A DNA stretch of 64,000 bases, taken from contig NZ_CP041040.1 in NCBI RefSeq assembly GCF_006385575.1, positions 3,554,787-3,618,786 on the forward strand, written 5' to 3'. The number at the start of each line of letters is the position of its first letter. The stretch's first letter is position 1. The position numbers and the translations under genes are program-made. Below the pieces are notes generated by a model. That model made no database searches, was not told where the DNA came from, and saw only the letters and a list, made by a program, of their open reading frames with translations. Below are positions 34,728 to 44,932 of this stretch, piece after piece. Source of the DNA: Microbacterium foliorum. Lineage in GTDB: Bacteria; Actinomycetota; Actinomycetes; Actinomycetales; Microbacteriaceae.

Positions 34728-35762
34728 ATGGACTCGTACGCCGCAACCCTCGCTCGCATGCCCGACCTTCGCGAGGCGATCGCGGAGCATCCAGAGAAGT
34801 ACCGCGTTCTCACCGGGGAGCGCCCCACGGGGAGGCTGCACCTCGGCCACTACTTCGGCACCATCCGCGAGCGTGTCCGATTGCAGGATGCCGGTGTCGA
34901 GACGTTCATCATCCTGGCCGACTACCAGGTGATCACCGACCGCGACTCGGCCGGTGATGTGCGAGACAACGTGTACGGCGCGATCCTCGATTACCTCGCC
35001 GCCGGTCTCGACCCGAAGACCACCACGATCTTCACCCATTCCTCGGTGCCGGCCCTCAACCAGCTTCTGCTCCCCTTCCTCAGCCTGGTCACCGAGGCAG
35101 AGTTGCACCGCAACCCGACGGTCAAGGCCGAGCTCGCCGCATCCGGTCGAGCCCTGAGCGGCCTGCTGCTCACCTACCCCGTGCACCAGGCGGCCGACAT
35201 CCTGTTCTGCAAGGGCAACCTCGTTCCTGTGGGGAAGGACAACCTGCCGCACGTCGAGATGACACGCACGATCGCGCGTCGCTTCAACGACCGCTATGGC
35301 CAGGTGTTTCCCGAGCCGGCGGCTCTCGTGACCGACACCCCTGAGCTTGCCGGCCTCGACGGTCGCAAGATGTCGAAGAGCTATGGCAATGCCATCGCGC
35401 TGGGGATGACAGCTGACGAGACGGCCGACGCCATCAGGCGCGCTCCCACCGATTCGGAGCGGGTCATCACCTACGACCCCAAGAATCGGCCAGGAGTCTT
35501 CGGGCTGCTCGCGACGGCCGCGGTCGTCCTCGACCGCACTCCGAGGGAGATCGCGGACGAGGTCGGCGGCGCGGGGGCCGGTGCGCTCAAGCGCCTGACG
35601 ACCGAGGCGGTGAACGAGTTCCTCGCAGACCACCGCGCACACCGTGCGACGCTCACCGTGGCTGATGCCGCCGCCGTGCTCCGAGAGGGCAACGAGCGCG
35701 CGGAATCCATCGCGAACGACACTCTCGACGAAGTGAGAACGGCGATGGGCATGACGTACTGA
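34728..35762 (+). CDS. trpS: Tryptophanyl-tRNA synthetase
   Basis: This 344-residue class I synthetase charges tRNA-Trp. The HIGH-type motif is GRLHLGH (HLGH at 38-41), the KMSKS loop is at 214-218 (GRKMSKSYGN), with the catalytic ADYQVITDR and TEAELHRNPTVK blocks between. The ATG at 34728 is chosen for AGGAG seven bases upstream; an ATG at 34692 is in frame. Expression control by the attenuator suggests this is an inducible or auxiliary enzyme, like the antibiotic-resistant TrpRS1 of Streptomyces coelicolor for which ribosome-mediated attenuation has been described; whether a second trpS exists elsewhere is unknown. Confidence 0.95.
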   Translation: MDSYAATLARMPDLREAIAEHPEKYRVLTGERPTGRLHLGHYFGTIRERVRLQDAGVETFIILADYQVITDRDSAGDVRDNVYGAILDYLAAGLDPKTTTIFTHSSVPALNQLLLPFLSLVTEAELHRNPTVKAELAASGRALSGLLLTYPVHQAADILFCKGNLVPVGKDNLPHVEMTRTIARRFNDRYGQVFPEPAALVTDTPELAGLDGRKMSKSYGNAIALGMTADETADAIRRAPTDSERVITYDPKNRPGVFGLLATAAVVLDRTPREIADEVGGAGAGALKRLTTEAVNEFLADHRAHRATLTVADAAAVLREGNERAESIANDTLDEVRTAMGMTY

Positions 35763-35824
35763 CGGCCGTCAAGAGGTCAGTACGGCTGAGCTACGTATCG
35801 CTTCGTCGTCTCCTGCATCCGTCA

Positions 35825-35898
35825 CGGATGACTGGCCGTTTCACGGATGGCTGACCGATCGACGGCGAGTCGCCCGCCAGTCGGGTATCAGCCAGCCG
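35825..35898 (+). repeat. 74-bp dispersed repeat, copy B
   Basis: Same length and orientation as copies A and C. Its right end overlaps the last four codons of the DUF779 gene (stop at 35888-35890), so the repeat contributes coding sequence there. Confidence 0.75.
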
Positions 35899-36304
35899 AT
35901 CGGCCGCCCGCCGAACCCGCCAGCCCGAAGTACGCGAGCTCCGCGTCGTTCAGCATCCGCGAGCGGATGAGGAACCGCATCCCCGTCGGGCCCTCGACCG
36001 AGAAGCCCGCACCTCGACCCGGCACGACGTCGATGGTCAGGTGCGTGTACTTCCAGTACTCGAACTGCGACTCCGACATGAAGACCTCGACCGGGGCCTC
36101 GAGTCCGACATCGAGCGCCCCCAGCAGCACGTCTCCGGCCCCCGTGATGAACATGCCCACGGGGTAGCACATGGGCGACGAGCCGTCGCAGCATCCACCC
36201 GACTGATGGAACATCAGAGGTCCGTGCTGCACAGTGAGATCTCGCACGAGGGATGCCGCGGCATCCGTCACGTCGACCCGCTGGTAGGTGCCGATACTCA
36301 CCAT
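35888..36304 (-). CDS. DUF779 family protein, aldehyde dehydrogenase partner
   Basis: At 138 residues, the hallmark block GPLMFHQSGGCCDGSSPMCYPVG (about residues 28-50) has three Cys that could bind metal, followed by VFMSESQFEYWKYTHLTIDVVPGRG. DUF779 genes are nearly always next to this class of aldehyde dehydrogenase, as here, 81 bp downstream. The role is unknown; a redox or metal task for the enzyme is likely. The last residues fall in dispersed repeat B. Confidence 0.88.
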   Translation of the reverse strand: MVSIGTYQRVDVTDAAASLVRDLTVQHGPLMFHQSGGCCDGSSPMCYPVGMFITGAGDVLLGALDVGLEAPVEVFMSESQFEYWKYTHLTIDVVPGRGAGFSVEGPTGMRFLIRSRMLNDAELAYFGLAGSAGGRSAG

Positions 36305-36385
36305 GCTCCGCGCCTTCCTGGGGTGGTTCGAGGGCAGATGGTTCCGGGCGGACGCTGAGGATGCAGCGCCCGCCCGGGGTCGAAC

Positions 36386-37951
<1,566 letters not shown>

Positions 37952-38017
37952 CGGAACTCCTTCGACGGGCCACGGCGTCGGTGCTGCGGCTGTCCTCTGA
38001 CGGTAGGTCGGCGGAGG

Positions 38018-38048
38018 TTGCGCTCCGATGCGCAACGTTGCGAACGGT
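38018..38048. promoter_or_regulatory. Candidate operator before the aldehyde dehydrogenase gene
   Basis: The perfect 12-bp palindrome CGCAACGTTGCG (38031-38042) is flanked by GTTGCG (38018-38023), giving repeated GTTGCG/CGCAAC half sites in the gap between the regulator gene and the dehydrogenase gene. The GAF regulator is the obvious candidate ligand. Confidence 0.5.
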
Positions 38049-38076
38049 TGCACGGCGATCCCAGGCTGGATCCGCT

Positions 38077-38150
38077 CGGATGGCTGATGATTCCCCGGAT
38101 GGCGGGCATACCGTCGGCGTGTACACGTCCGGGCGGGGATCCGTCAGCCG
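38077..38150 (+). repeat. 74-bp dispersed repeat, copy C
   Basis: It is the most diverged of the three copies but starts CGGATGGCTG and ends CAGCCG at the same length. It lies between the GAF regulator stop (38163) and the dehydrogenase promoter region. Confidence 0.7.
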
Positions 38151-38162
38151 TATGACCCCGCG

Positions 38163-39488
38163 TCAGCGATCTTCGATGCGTTCGATGCGCGCGACGAGTC
38201 CCGCGCGCTTCGGTGACCGGGCCGGCAGCATCTCGAGAGCGAGACGGAGAGCCGCGGCATCCCCCTGCCCCTCCGGAATATCGGCGTACTCCAGGAGCAC
38301 ATCGAGGCTCGCTTCCGAGAGCATCGCCTCGCGCAGCGCCGCCCTCACCGACTCTCGGAACTCCTCCACACCGGGCGAGGTCGATTCGGGAAGCACGGGG
38401 CCGCGATAGGCGGTCAGTGCGACCCGATGCGCGCCTCGGTCGAGCAGCGAGAGCACGTCGTGCGCGTCGGTCTCGAGGGGCACCGTCAGTCGGTAGGGCC
38501 GGGATTCGGGAACGAGGCTGGGCGCGTGCTTCTCGAGCACCTTGCGCAGGCGCACCATCTCAGGGCGCAGAGTGTCGGCGGATGCGCCGGGTCCGTAGAC
38601 GAGTTCGCTCAGGCGCTCGGCAGACAGGCCCTGCCGGTTCACCGCGAGCATCAGCAGGATGGCCGCGTGGCGAGCGCTGAGCTCGATCATCGACTCCTCG
38701 AGTTCGGTCTCGGACTCCAGGCGCGCTCTGTCCCGCCCGAGCACGTGCAGGGTCGCGCGGGTCGTGGGCTTGGCGCGAGACGAGAAGGTCGTGGGGCGTG
38801 GCGCGTCGCTGCGCGCCCGAAGCCGCGCCACCATCAACTCGGACTCGACCGCCCGCGCCGTGGCATCGACCAGCAGCCGTGCCTGAGTCGAGACGACTTC
38901 GTCTCCGCCCGTGACGTCGATCACTCCGAGCACGCGCCGCGTCTCAGGGTCGCGCACGGGCGCCGCGGTGCACGACCACGGATGCACGAGTCGGTTGTAG
39001 TGCTCGGCCCCGCGGATCTGCACCGAGTGCTCGAGCTCGAGCGCGGTGCCCGGGGCGGTGGTGCCGACGGCATCCTCCGCCCAGTTCGCTCCGGCGACGA
39101 ATCCCATCCCCTCGGTGAGCGACTGCAGCTGGCGGTCGCCTTCGATCCAAAGCAGCCGGCCGGCCTGATCGCCGACGGCGACCACGACCCCCGACTCTTC
39201 GGGGGTGCCGGGCAGAAGCAGGGCACGGATCATGTCCATGGCGGATGCCAGCGGATGCGCGAGTCGATAGGCCTCGAGCTCCTCGCTCACGAGCTCGATG
39301 CGTGGGGCTTCCTCGGGCGCGACCCGGCCTCTCCACGAGCGCACCCACGACTCCCGGACGAGAGGACGCACCTGCTGCAGTCGATGATCATCGAGGTTGC
39401 CGGCGATGAGTTCTTCATGTGCGCGCTCGATCAGCAGACGAGAGGCCTCAGGAGGACCATCACGTGACACCTGCCACGACGCGACCAC
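38163..39488 (-). CDS. GAF-domain transcriptional regulator of the aldehyde dehydrogenase group
   Basis: This protein of about 441 residues has an N-terminal region (ASRLLIERAHEELIAGNLD), a GAF sensor domain (VVVAVGDQAGRLLWIEGDRQ, MGFVAGANWAEDAVGTTAPG, HPWSCTAAPVRDPETRRVLGVIDVTG), like AcoR, and a C-terminal winged-helix domain (ELSARHAAILLMLAVNRQGLSAERLSELVYG) with an AfsR/BTAD-like arrangement instead of the AAA+ domain of true AcoR. Such proteins are found beside this dehydrogenase in Actinobacteria. The GTG at 39488 has GGAG upstream; longer forms would read through the promoter. Confidence 0.85.
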   Translation of the reverse strand: MVASWQVSRDGPPEASRLLIERAHEELIAGNLDDHRLQQVRPLVRESWVRSWRGRVAPEEAPRIELVSEELEAYRLAHPLASAMDMIRALLLPGTPEESGVVVAVGDQAGRLLWIEGDRQLQSLTEGMGFVAGANWAEDAVGTTAPGTALELEHSVQIRGAEHYNRLVHPWSCTAAPVRDPETRRVLGVIDVTGGDEVVSTQARLLVDATARAVESELMVARLRARSDAPRPTTFSSRAKPTTRATLHVLGRDRARLESETELEESMIELSARHAAILLMLAVNRQGLSAERLSELVYGPGASADTLRPEMVRLRKVLEKHAPSLVPESRPYRLTVPLETDAHDVLSLLDRGAHRVALTAYRGPVLPESTSPGVEEFRESVRAALREAMLSEASLDVLLEYADIPEGQGDAAALRLALEMLPARSPKRAGLVARIERIEDR

Positions 39489-39818
39489 AGCATCTCCATT
39501 CGTCGTCGGTGGAGCGTAACCCCAGTGTAGGAGCCGGATGCCGCGGGCGTAACCCGCGATATTCCGCCGAGGCACGGGTCCCTTTACTGGTATACCGGCA
39601 CTTCGGTCCAGAGTCCGTAATATGCACGAAGGCACCTGCTGGTGCGACCTTGACGGCCTCTCGCGACCCGTGCGACGCCCCGGGGCGCGGTGACACCCCG
39701 AGGCGAACCCTCGCGGTGCACACTTCGGCCCATCAGATCGATGCAGATGAGCGAGGTGCATCGTCGCGATCGGAGAGATCATGCCAACGGGCCCCGTCGC
39801 GCCGTTCGAGGTTCGGCG

Positions 39819-40676
39819 ATGGCTGCGCTACGCGTACTGATCGTCGATGACGACCCGATGGTCGCACAGCTGCATCGGATGTTCGTCGAGCGGACCCCCG
39901 GTTTCGTCGTGACGGGCATCGCGTCCTCCGGCGAGGCGGCGATCGAGATGGTGGACGGCGACCGTCCCGACGTCGTCCTGCTCGACCTCCAGCTTCCCGG
40001 CATCTCGGGAATCGATGTTCTGCGCCTGTTGCGCACGCATCCCGGCGACGATGTCGATGTCATCGCCGTCACCGCAGACCGCAGGGCGAGCAGCGTCGCG
40101 CAGATGCGGACGCTGGGCGTCGCGCACTATCTCGCCAAGCCGTTCTCGCTGCGAGAGCTTCGCTCTCGGCTCCGATCGGTGGCCCGGGTGCGCAGCGCCC
40201 TCTCATCGCGACAGATCTTCGACGGCCAATCCGAGATCGACGAGGTCATGCACAGCGAGTTCGTCGTCGACATCTCGCCCGGCCGACCCGACGACCCCAC
40301 CGATCGGGACATCCGAGCCGGGCATCCGCTCGATCTTCTGCGTGAGCGCGCCGATCTCGCGATCTCGGAGCAGGCCCACTCGATGGATTTCACGCTGCAC
40401 GCCCTCGCTGACTCGCTGCACGTCTCGGCACGCCAGCTGCAGCGGGCGTATGCACGCGACGGACGCTCGGTGCAGGACGCGATCCGTGATCATCGGGTCG
40501 GAGTGGCCGCGATGCTGATGCTCGGAGTGGAGCGCCTGACGGCGACCGAGATCACCCGGCGAAGCGGCTTCAGCAGTCCGCGCAGCTTGCGGCGCGCCTT
40601 TCAGGACGTGCACGGGGTTCCTCCCGCTCGCTGGCGAGCCGCGCACGCGACGGTCGAGATCGACGAGTCGGAATAG
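39819..40676 (+). CDS. Response regulator with AraC-type DNA-binding domain
   Basis: At 285 residues, an N-terminal REC domain (ALRVLIVDDDPMVAQ, phospho-acceptor in VVLLDLQLPG near residue 54, Lys in YLAKPFS) is joined to a C-terminal AraC domain (MDFTLHALADSLHVSARQLQRAY, RLTATEITRRSGFSSPRSLRRAFQDVHGVPPARWR). This YesN-like fusion has no kinase gene next to it, so its partner must lie elsewhere. The ATG at 39819 was chosen as it begins the REC strand. It is divergent from the GAF regulator across a 330-bp gap with TGGTATACCGGCA and no gene. Confidence 0.88.
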   Translation: MAALRVLIVDDDPMVAQLHRMFVERTPGFVVTGIASSGEAAIEMVDGDRPDVVLLDLQLPGISGIDVLRLLRTHPGDDVDVIAVTADRRASSVAQMRTLGVAHYLAKPFSLRELRSRLRSVARVRSALSSRQIFDGQSEIDEVMHSEFVVDISPGRPDDPTDRDIRAGHPLDLLRERADLAISEQAHSMDFTLHALADSLHVSARQLQRAYARDGRSVQDAIRDHRVGVAAMLMLGVERLTATEITRRSGFSSPRSLRRAFQDVHGVPPARWRAAHATVEIDESE

Positions 40677-40867
40677 CGACGGGAAACGGACAGAACGCGT
40701 CGGGCTGATGAGGAAGGGCCCTGCCGTGGTCAGGCGCGTCGACGCGAGCCGCGAAGATGTTCGGGAGGTCGCTGTGGCGCGAGACGCGACGTGATCGCCG
40801 CTCGTGCGACGTGATCTCGGTCGCGCGTGGGGCGCGACACGGCACACGTCCTCGGACGTCTGCGTGA

Positions 40868-40921
40868 GAGGAGCCGATGAGGCTCCTCGCCGTGAGGGGC
40901 GTTCGACTGGGGGGACCCCCC
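40868..40921. terminator. Hairpins between the REC-AraC and cca genes
   Basis: GAGGAGCC (40868-40875) pairs with GGCTCCTC (40881-40888), loop of five, and GGGGGGACCCCCC follows at 40909-40921. They lie between two convergent genes. The remainder of 40677-40972 shows no gene. Confidence 0.55.
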
Positions 40922-40972
40922 TCATGGGCGCGCCGCGCGCGGGCCGTCAGGGAGTGGAGCTGCTCGATGGGC

Positions 40973-42400
40973 TCAGGCCCTGGCGGCCCACCATTCGCGG
41001 AGGCGCCGCTCGGCGGCATCCGTTCCGATGACGCCCTCGTCGAGACGCAGCTCGAGCAGGAATCGGTAGGCCTCACCGACCTCGCGACCGGGCGCGATGC
41101 CGAGGATGTTCTGGATCTGGTTGCCGTCGAGTTCCGGACGGATGGAGTCGAGCTCCTCCTGCTCGCGCAGCGCGGCGATACGCGACTCGATGTCGTCGTA
41201 CGCCGAGGCGAGCCGCCCCGCCTTGCGCTTGTTGCGCGTGGTGACGTCGGCGCGGGTGAGGATGTGCAGTCGCTCGAGCTGGTCGCCCGCATCGCGCACG
41301 TAGCGGCGCACCGCAGCATCCGTCCAGGCTCCCTCGGCGTAGCCGAAGAACCGCAGATGCAGTTCGATCAGCTTCGACACGGCCTCGGCGGTGTCGGAGT
41401 CGAACCGCAGCGCCTGCAGCCGCTTGCGCGCCATGCGCGCTCCGACGACGTCGTGGTGGTGGAACGTGACGACGCCGCCGTCTTCGAGCTTGCGGGTGCG
41501 CGGCTTGCCGATGTCGTGCAGCAGGGCCGCGATGCGCAGGGCGACATCGGGCTCTGCGCCCGGGGTGCGAGCGTGCTCGAGCGAGATCGCCTGCTTGAGC
41601 ACCGTGAGCGAGTGCTCGTAGACGTCCTTGTGATGGTGATGCTCGTCGACCTCGAGACGCAGAGCGCTCACCTCGGGGAGGAACTCCTCGATCAGCCCCG
41701 TGTCGACCAGCACGCGGACACCGCGCACGGGGTCGTCGGTCTGCATGAGCCGCACGAGTTCCGACTGGATGCGCTCGGGGCTCACGATCTCGAGAGTCGC
41801 GCGCAGCTGTGCGATCGCGTCGATGGTGTCGTCGTCGATGCGGAAACCCAGCTGAGCGCTGAAGCGCGCAGCGCGCAGCATCCGCAGCGGGTCGTCACCG
41901 AACGACACGTGGGGGTCTGCGGGAGTGCGCAGGACACCGGCGATGAGGTCTTCTACTCCTCCGGTCGGATCCACGAGCTTCACGGCCGGAACCAGCAGCG
42001 CCATCGCGTTGACGGTGAAGTCGCGTCGGTGCAGGTCGGCCTCGATCGTGTCGCCGAACTCGACGGTCGGCTTGCGGGTCACTCCGTCATAGCTGTCGGC
42101 TCGGTAGGTCGTGACCTCGACCTGCTCGCCCTGCACACGCGCGCCGATGGTGCCGAACGCCCGGCCGATGTCCCACTGGGCGGTCGAGATCGGCTTGACG
42201 ATGCGCAGGATGTCGTCCGGCATCGCGTTCGTCGTGAAGTCGAGGTCGTGGGTCGGCCTGCCGATAAGGGCGTCACGCACGGGTCCGCCGACCACGGCGA
42301 GCTCGAAGCCCGCTGCCTCGAAGGCCTCGGCGAGGGTGCGGACGACCGGGTTCTCGGCGAGCGCGCCGAGACGGACGAGGCCGTCAGCCATATTGAGCAT
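40973..42400 (-). CDS. cca: CCA tRNA nucleotidyltransferase
   Basis: This 475-residue enzyme adds or repairs the 3' CCA of tRNAs without a template. The polymerase head has the class II motif AVVGGPVRDALIGRPTHDLDFTTNA (G-x-x-x-R-D and D-x-D), then RRDFTVNAMALL and DPLRMLRAARFSAQLGF, and a C-terminal HD domain (IAALLHDIGKPRTR, FHHHDVVGARMARKRL) that many actinobacterial Cca proteins carry. Start ATG at 42400; an inner ATG lies three codons later. It is divergent from the phosphoesterase gene. Confidence 0.96.
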   Translation of the reverse strand: MLNMADGLVRLGALAENPVVRTLAEAFEAAGFELAVVGGPVRDALIGRPTHDLDFTTNAMPDDILRIVKPISTAQWDIGRAFGTIGARVQGEQVEVTTYRADSYDGVTRKPTVEFGDTIEADLHRRDFTVNAMALLVPAVKLVDPTGGVEDLIAGVLRTPADPHVSFGDDPLRMLRAARFSAQLGFRIDDDTIDAIAQLRATLEIVSPERIQSELVRLMQTDDPVRGVRVLVDTGLIEEFLPEVSALRLEVDEHHHHKDVYEHSLTVLKQAISLEHARTPGAEPDVALRIAALLHDIGKPRTRKLEDGGVVTFHHHDVVGARMARKRLQALRFDSDTAEAVSKLIELHLRFFGYAEGAWTDAAVRRYVRDAGDQLERLHILTRADVTTRNKRKAGRLASAYDDIESRIAALREQEELDSIRPELDGNQIQNILGIAPGREVGEAYRFLLELRLDEGVIGTDAAERRLREWWAARA

Positions 42401-42568
42401 GGGTTCCAGCGTACCGGGGTGCGGGTGTCATCCGTCGGCGTCGGGTGAGTCCGGGCACAGCTTCGGATGCGGGGGCCGACAGGCCGTTCGACGTCCGATC
42501 GCTCCGGTGAGTCGTCCCCGCGATCCGAATCCGTGCGCCGACGCCATCCCGGTCCTAGGATCGGCATC

Positions 42569-44329
42569 GTGAGCGGAGAACAGAGCGATTCCCCCGCAGC
42601 GCCTGTGCCCTCCCGGCGGGGGTTCCTCAAGATGGGCGGCGCCGCACTGGCCGGCGCCGTGATCGGTGGCGCCGGCGGCGCGGCGATCGGTGCGCACGTC
42701 GCGAATCAGCGCAGCGGCTTCGCAACCGAGCCCGATCCGTTCGCCGCACTCACTCCGCGCAGCGAACCCGGGTTCGACCACCTCGTCGTGGTGATGGGCG
42801 AGAACCGCTCGTTCGACAACCTGCTCGGGTACCTGTATTCGAAGGACACGCTGCCTGCGGGCGAGAAGTTCGAGGGTCTCGCGTTCGGCACGCACAGCAA
42901 CACCGCGGCTGACGGCACGGTCGTCGACGCACACGTCTACACGGGCGACACCGACCGGATCATGAGCCTCCCCGACCCCGACCCGGGCGAGGAGTATCCG
43001 CACGTGAACACGCAGATCTTCGGCACGGTAGACCCGAAAGACAACGCCGACCTCTTCGTCGACCAGATGTCGGCCCCGTTCAACGCACCGACGCACGGCG
43101 AGAAGGCGACGATGTCGGGGTTCCTCGAGGACTACATCATCAACTTCCGCCGTCTGCGCAACGGCGCCGAGCCCCAGCCCGATGAGGCCGCGCACATCAT
43201 GGGCTCCTTCTCCCCTGAGATGCTGCCTGTGCTGTCGACGCTCGCCTCCGAGTTCGCGGTGTTCGACCACTGGTACGCGGGGGTGCCGTCGCAGACGTTC
43301 TGCAACCGGTCGTTCTTCCATGCGTCGACCTCGCATGGCTTCGTCACCAACCAGGCCGGCGGCGGGTACCGCAAATGGCTCGATGCGCCCGCGGCGCCGA
43401 CGGTGTTCAACCGACTCGAAGACGAGAAGGTCAGCTGGAAGATCTACATCGACAAGCTGCAGCTGGTGTCGTTCACCGGGATGCTGCATGCCGCGGTGCT
43501 CGAGAAGTACTGGCGCACCGAGCATTTCGGCACGATGGAGGACTTCTACGCGGAGGCTGCGAACGGCACCCTGCCGGCATACGCCTTCATCGAGCCGCGC
43601 ATGGTCTACGACCACAACGACTTCCATCCGCCGTTCGGCTCGCCGCGCGAGAGCGAGGTCGACGGCGAAGCCGTGTATGACAGTGCGATCTCGGATGTGC
43701 GCGCCGGTGACCGGCTGATCCACGACATCTACGAGGCCGTGCGCACCAGCGCGTCGCCGAAGGGCTCCAACGCCGTCAACACCCTGCTGCTCATCACCTT
43801 CGACGAGCACGGCGGATGCTACGACCATGTGCCCCCTCCTTCGGCGACGAAGCCGACGAAAGACACCGAGGCGGGCGAGATGGGGTTCACCTTCGATCGA
43901 CTCGGATGCCGAGTGCCGGCGATCGCCGTGTCGGCCTACACGCGGCGAGGCACCGTCGTCCACGACGAGATGCACCACGGGTCGGTCACGTCCACCCTCT
44001 CGCGCCTGCACGGCCTGAAGCCGCTCAACGACCGCGACCAGTCGGCGAACACGCTGTTCAACGCCGTGAACCTCGACCAGCCCCGGCATCCGGCCGACTG
44101 GCCCGTCACGACACCCGCGTACACGCCCCCGAATCCCGAGCGCGCTGAGCCGAAGCCCGGTGACCCCACCGAGATGAAGCCTCTCACCCCGCCCGCCCGC
44201 GGTCTGCTCGGTCTGCTCATCGCCAAGTACGGCAAGCCGGGAGAACCCGAGCCCGAGACGTTCGCCGACGCCTACCGTCTGCTGCACGAGCACGGCGAGG
44301 AGCTGTTCGGCCCCGCGGACTCGAAGTAG
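42569..44329 (+). CDS. Tat-exported phosphoesterase of the phospholipase C/acid phosphatase family
   Basis: This 586-residue exported hydrolase has a Tat signal with SRRGFLKMGG (about residues 15-24) and a hydrophobic segment. The catalytic core matches bacterial phosphatidylcholine-type phospholipases C and AcpA: DHLVVVMGENRSFDNLLGYL (catalytic Asn/Glu region), FFHASTSHGFV, FIEPRMVYDHNDFHPP, and LLITFDEHGGCYDHVPPP. It is unusual in lacking the two C-terminal repeat domains of true PLCs. The GTG at 42569 was chosen as the nearest start before the Tat motif. It acts outside the cell on phosphate esters. Confidence 0.88.
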   Translation: MSGEQSDSPAAPVPSRRGFLKMGGAALAGAVIGGAGGAAIGAHVANQRSGFATEPDPFAALTPRSEPGFDHLVVVMGENRSFDNLLGYLYSKDTLPAGEKFEGLAFGTHSNTAADGTVVDAHVYTGDTDRIMSLPDPDPGEEYPHVNTQIFGTVDPKDNADLFVDQMSAPFNAPTHGEKATMSGFLEDYIINFRRLRNGAEPQPDEAAHIMGSFSPEMLPVLSTLASEFAVFDHWYAGVPSQTFCNRSFFHASTSHGFVTNQAGGGYRKWLDAPAAPTVFNRLEDEKVSWKIYIDKLQLVSFTGMLHAAVLEKYWRTEHFGTMEDFYAEAANGTLPAYAFIEPRMVYDHNDFHPPFGSPRESEVDGEAVYDSAISDVRAGDRLIHDIYEAVRTSASPKGSNAVNTLLLITFDEHGGCYDHVPPPSATKPTKDTEAGEMGFTFDRLGCRVPAIAVSAYTRRGTVVHDEMHHGSVTSTLSRLHGLKPLNDRDQSANTLFNAVNLDQPRHPADWPVTTPAYTPPNPERAEPKPGDPTEMKPLTPPARGLLGLLIAKYGKPGEPEPETFADAYRLLHEHGEELFGPADSK

Positions 44330-44350
44330 CCGCGGCAATAGGCTTGCCGC

Positions 44351-44812
44351 ATGACCGACAGCGCCGTGCTCACCGCCTTCTGGAACCACGTCCGCGCAGA
44401 GAATCCTGCGCTTCCGGAGCAGACGCCCGGCGCCTGGGCATTCGGTGCGACGCCCGCGCATGCCGACGCCCTGCTGGCGCTGGTGCTCGACGGGGTGAAG
44501 ACCGGCACCGCCTCCGCGCAGTGGGACTACGACGAGACGGGTGATCCCGAGCCGTACGTCGGTGAGCTGAGCATCATCCTCGACGGATCCGGTGCGCCGC
44601 GGGCGGTGCTCGAGACGACCGCCGTCCGCACCGTGCCCTTCGACGAGGTCACCGAGGAGCACGCGCACTCCGAAGGCGAGGGAGATCGCACTCTCACCTA
44701 CTGGCGCGAATCACACGAACGGTACTGGCGCGCCCACTCCGAGAGCCCTCGGGGCTTCGAGGCCGACATGCCGATCATCTGCGAGCGCTTCCGCGTCGTC
44801 CACCCCGCCTGA
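44351..44812 (+). CDS. ASCH-domain RNA-binding protein
   Basis: This 153-residue ASCH protein has a PUA-like fold: WAFGATPAHADALLALVLDGVKTGTASAQWDY contains the G-x-K-T-x-T/S-type motif, then LDGSGAPRAVLETTAV, VPFDEVTEEHAHSEGEGDRTLTYWRESHERYW. Family members bind RNA or modified nucleosides. It lies 21 bp after the phosphoesterase gene. Confidence 0.88.
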   Translation: MTDSAVLTAFWNHVRAENPALPEQTPGAWAFGATPAHADALLALVLDGVKTGTASAQWDYDETGDPEPYVGELSIILDGSGAPRAVLETTAVRTVPFDEVTEEHAHSEGEGDRTLTYWRESHERYWRAHSESPRGFEADMPIICERFRVVHPA

Positions 44813-44880
44813 CCGGACCGTCTGTCTCGGAGGGGCGAGTCTCAGTCGCCGCGGAGTCCGTCGCTTCGGAGCATGAAGAA

Positions 44881-44905
44881 GGGCGGATGCCGTCAGCATC
44901 CGCCC
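44881..44905. terminator. Terminator between ASCH and LLM genes
   Basis: GGGCGGATGC pairs with GCATCCGCCC around a 5-nt loop. On the minus strand a pyrimidine-rich CTTCTTCAT follows, so it suits the LLM gene best, but it can serve both convergent genes. Confidence 0.75.
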
Positions 44906-44932
44906 CCTCTCATCGGCTGAACCCGTCGGTCG

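Noticed and set aside
40909..40921. GGGGGGACCCCCC as a stand-alone terminator
   Set aside because: A perfect palindrome with a one-base centre cannot fold fully; it was kept only as part of the 40868-40921 hairpin group.
42428..44668. A 746-codon minus-strand frame opposite the phosphoesterase gene
   Set aside because: Antisense shadow of a gene with clear Tat signal and catalytic motifs; the translation has no recognisable domain.
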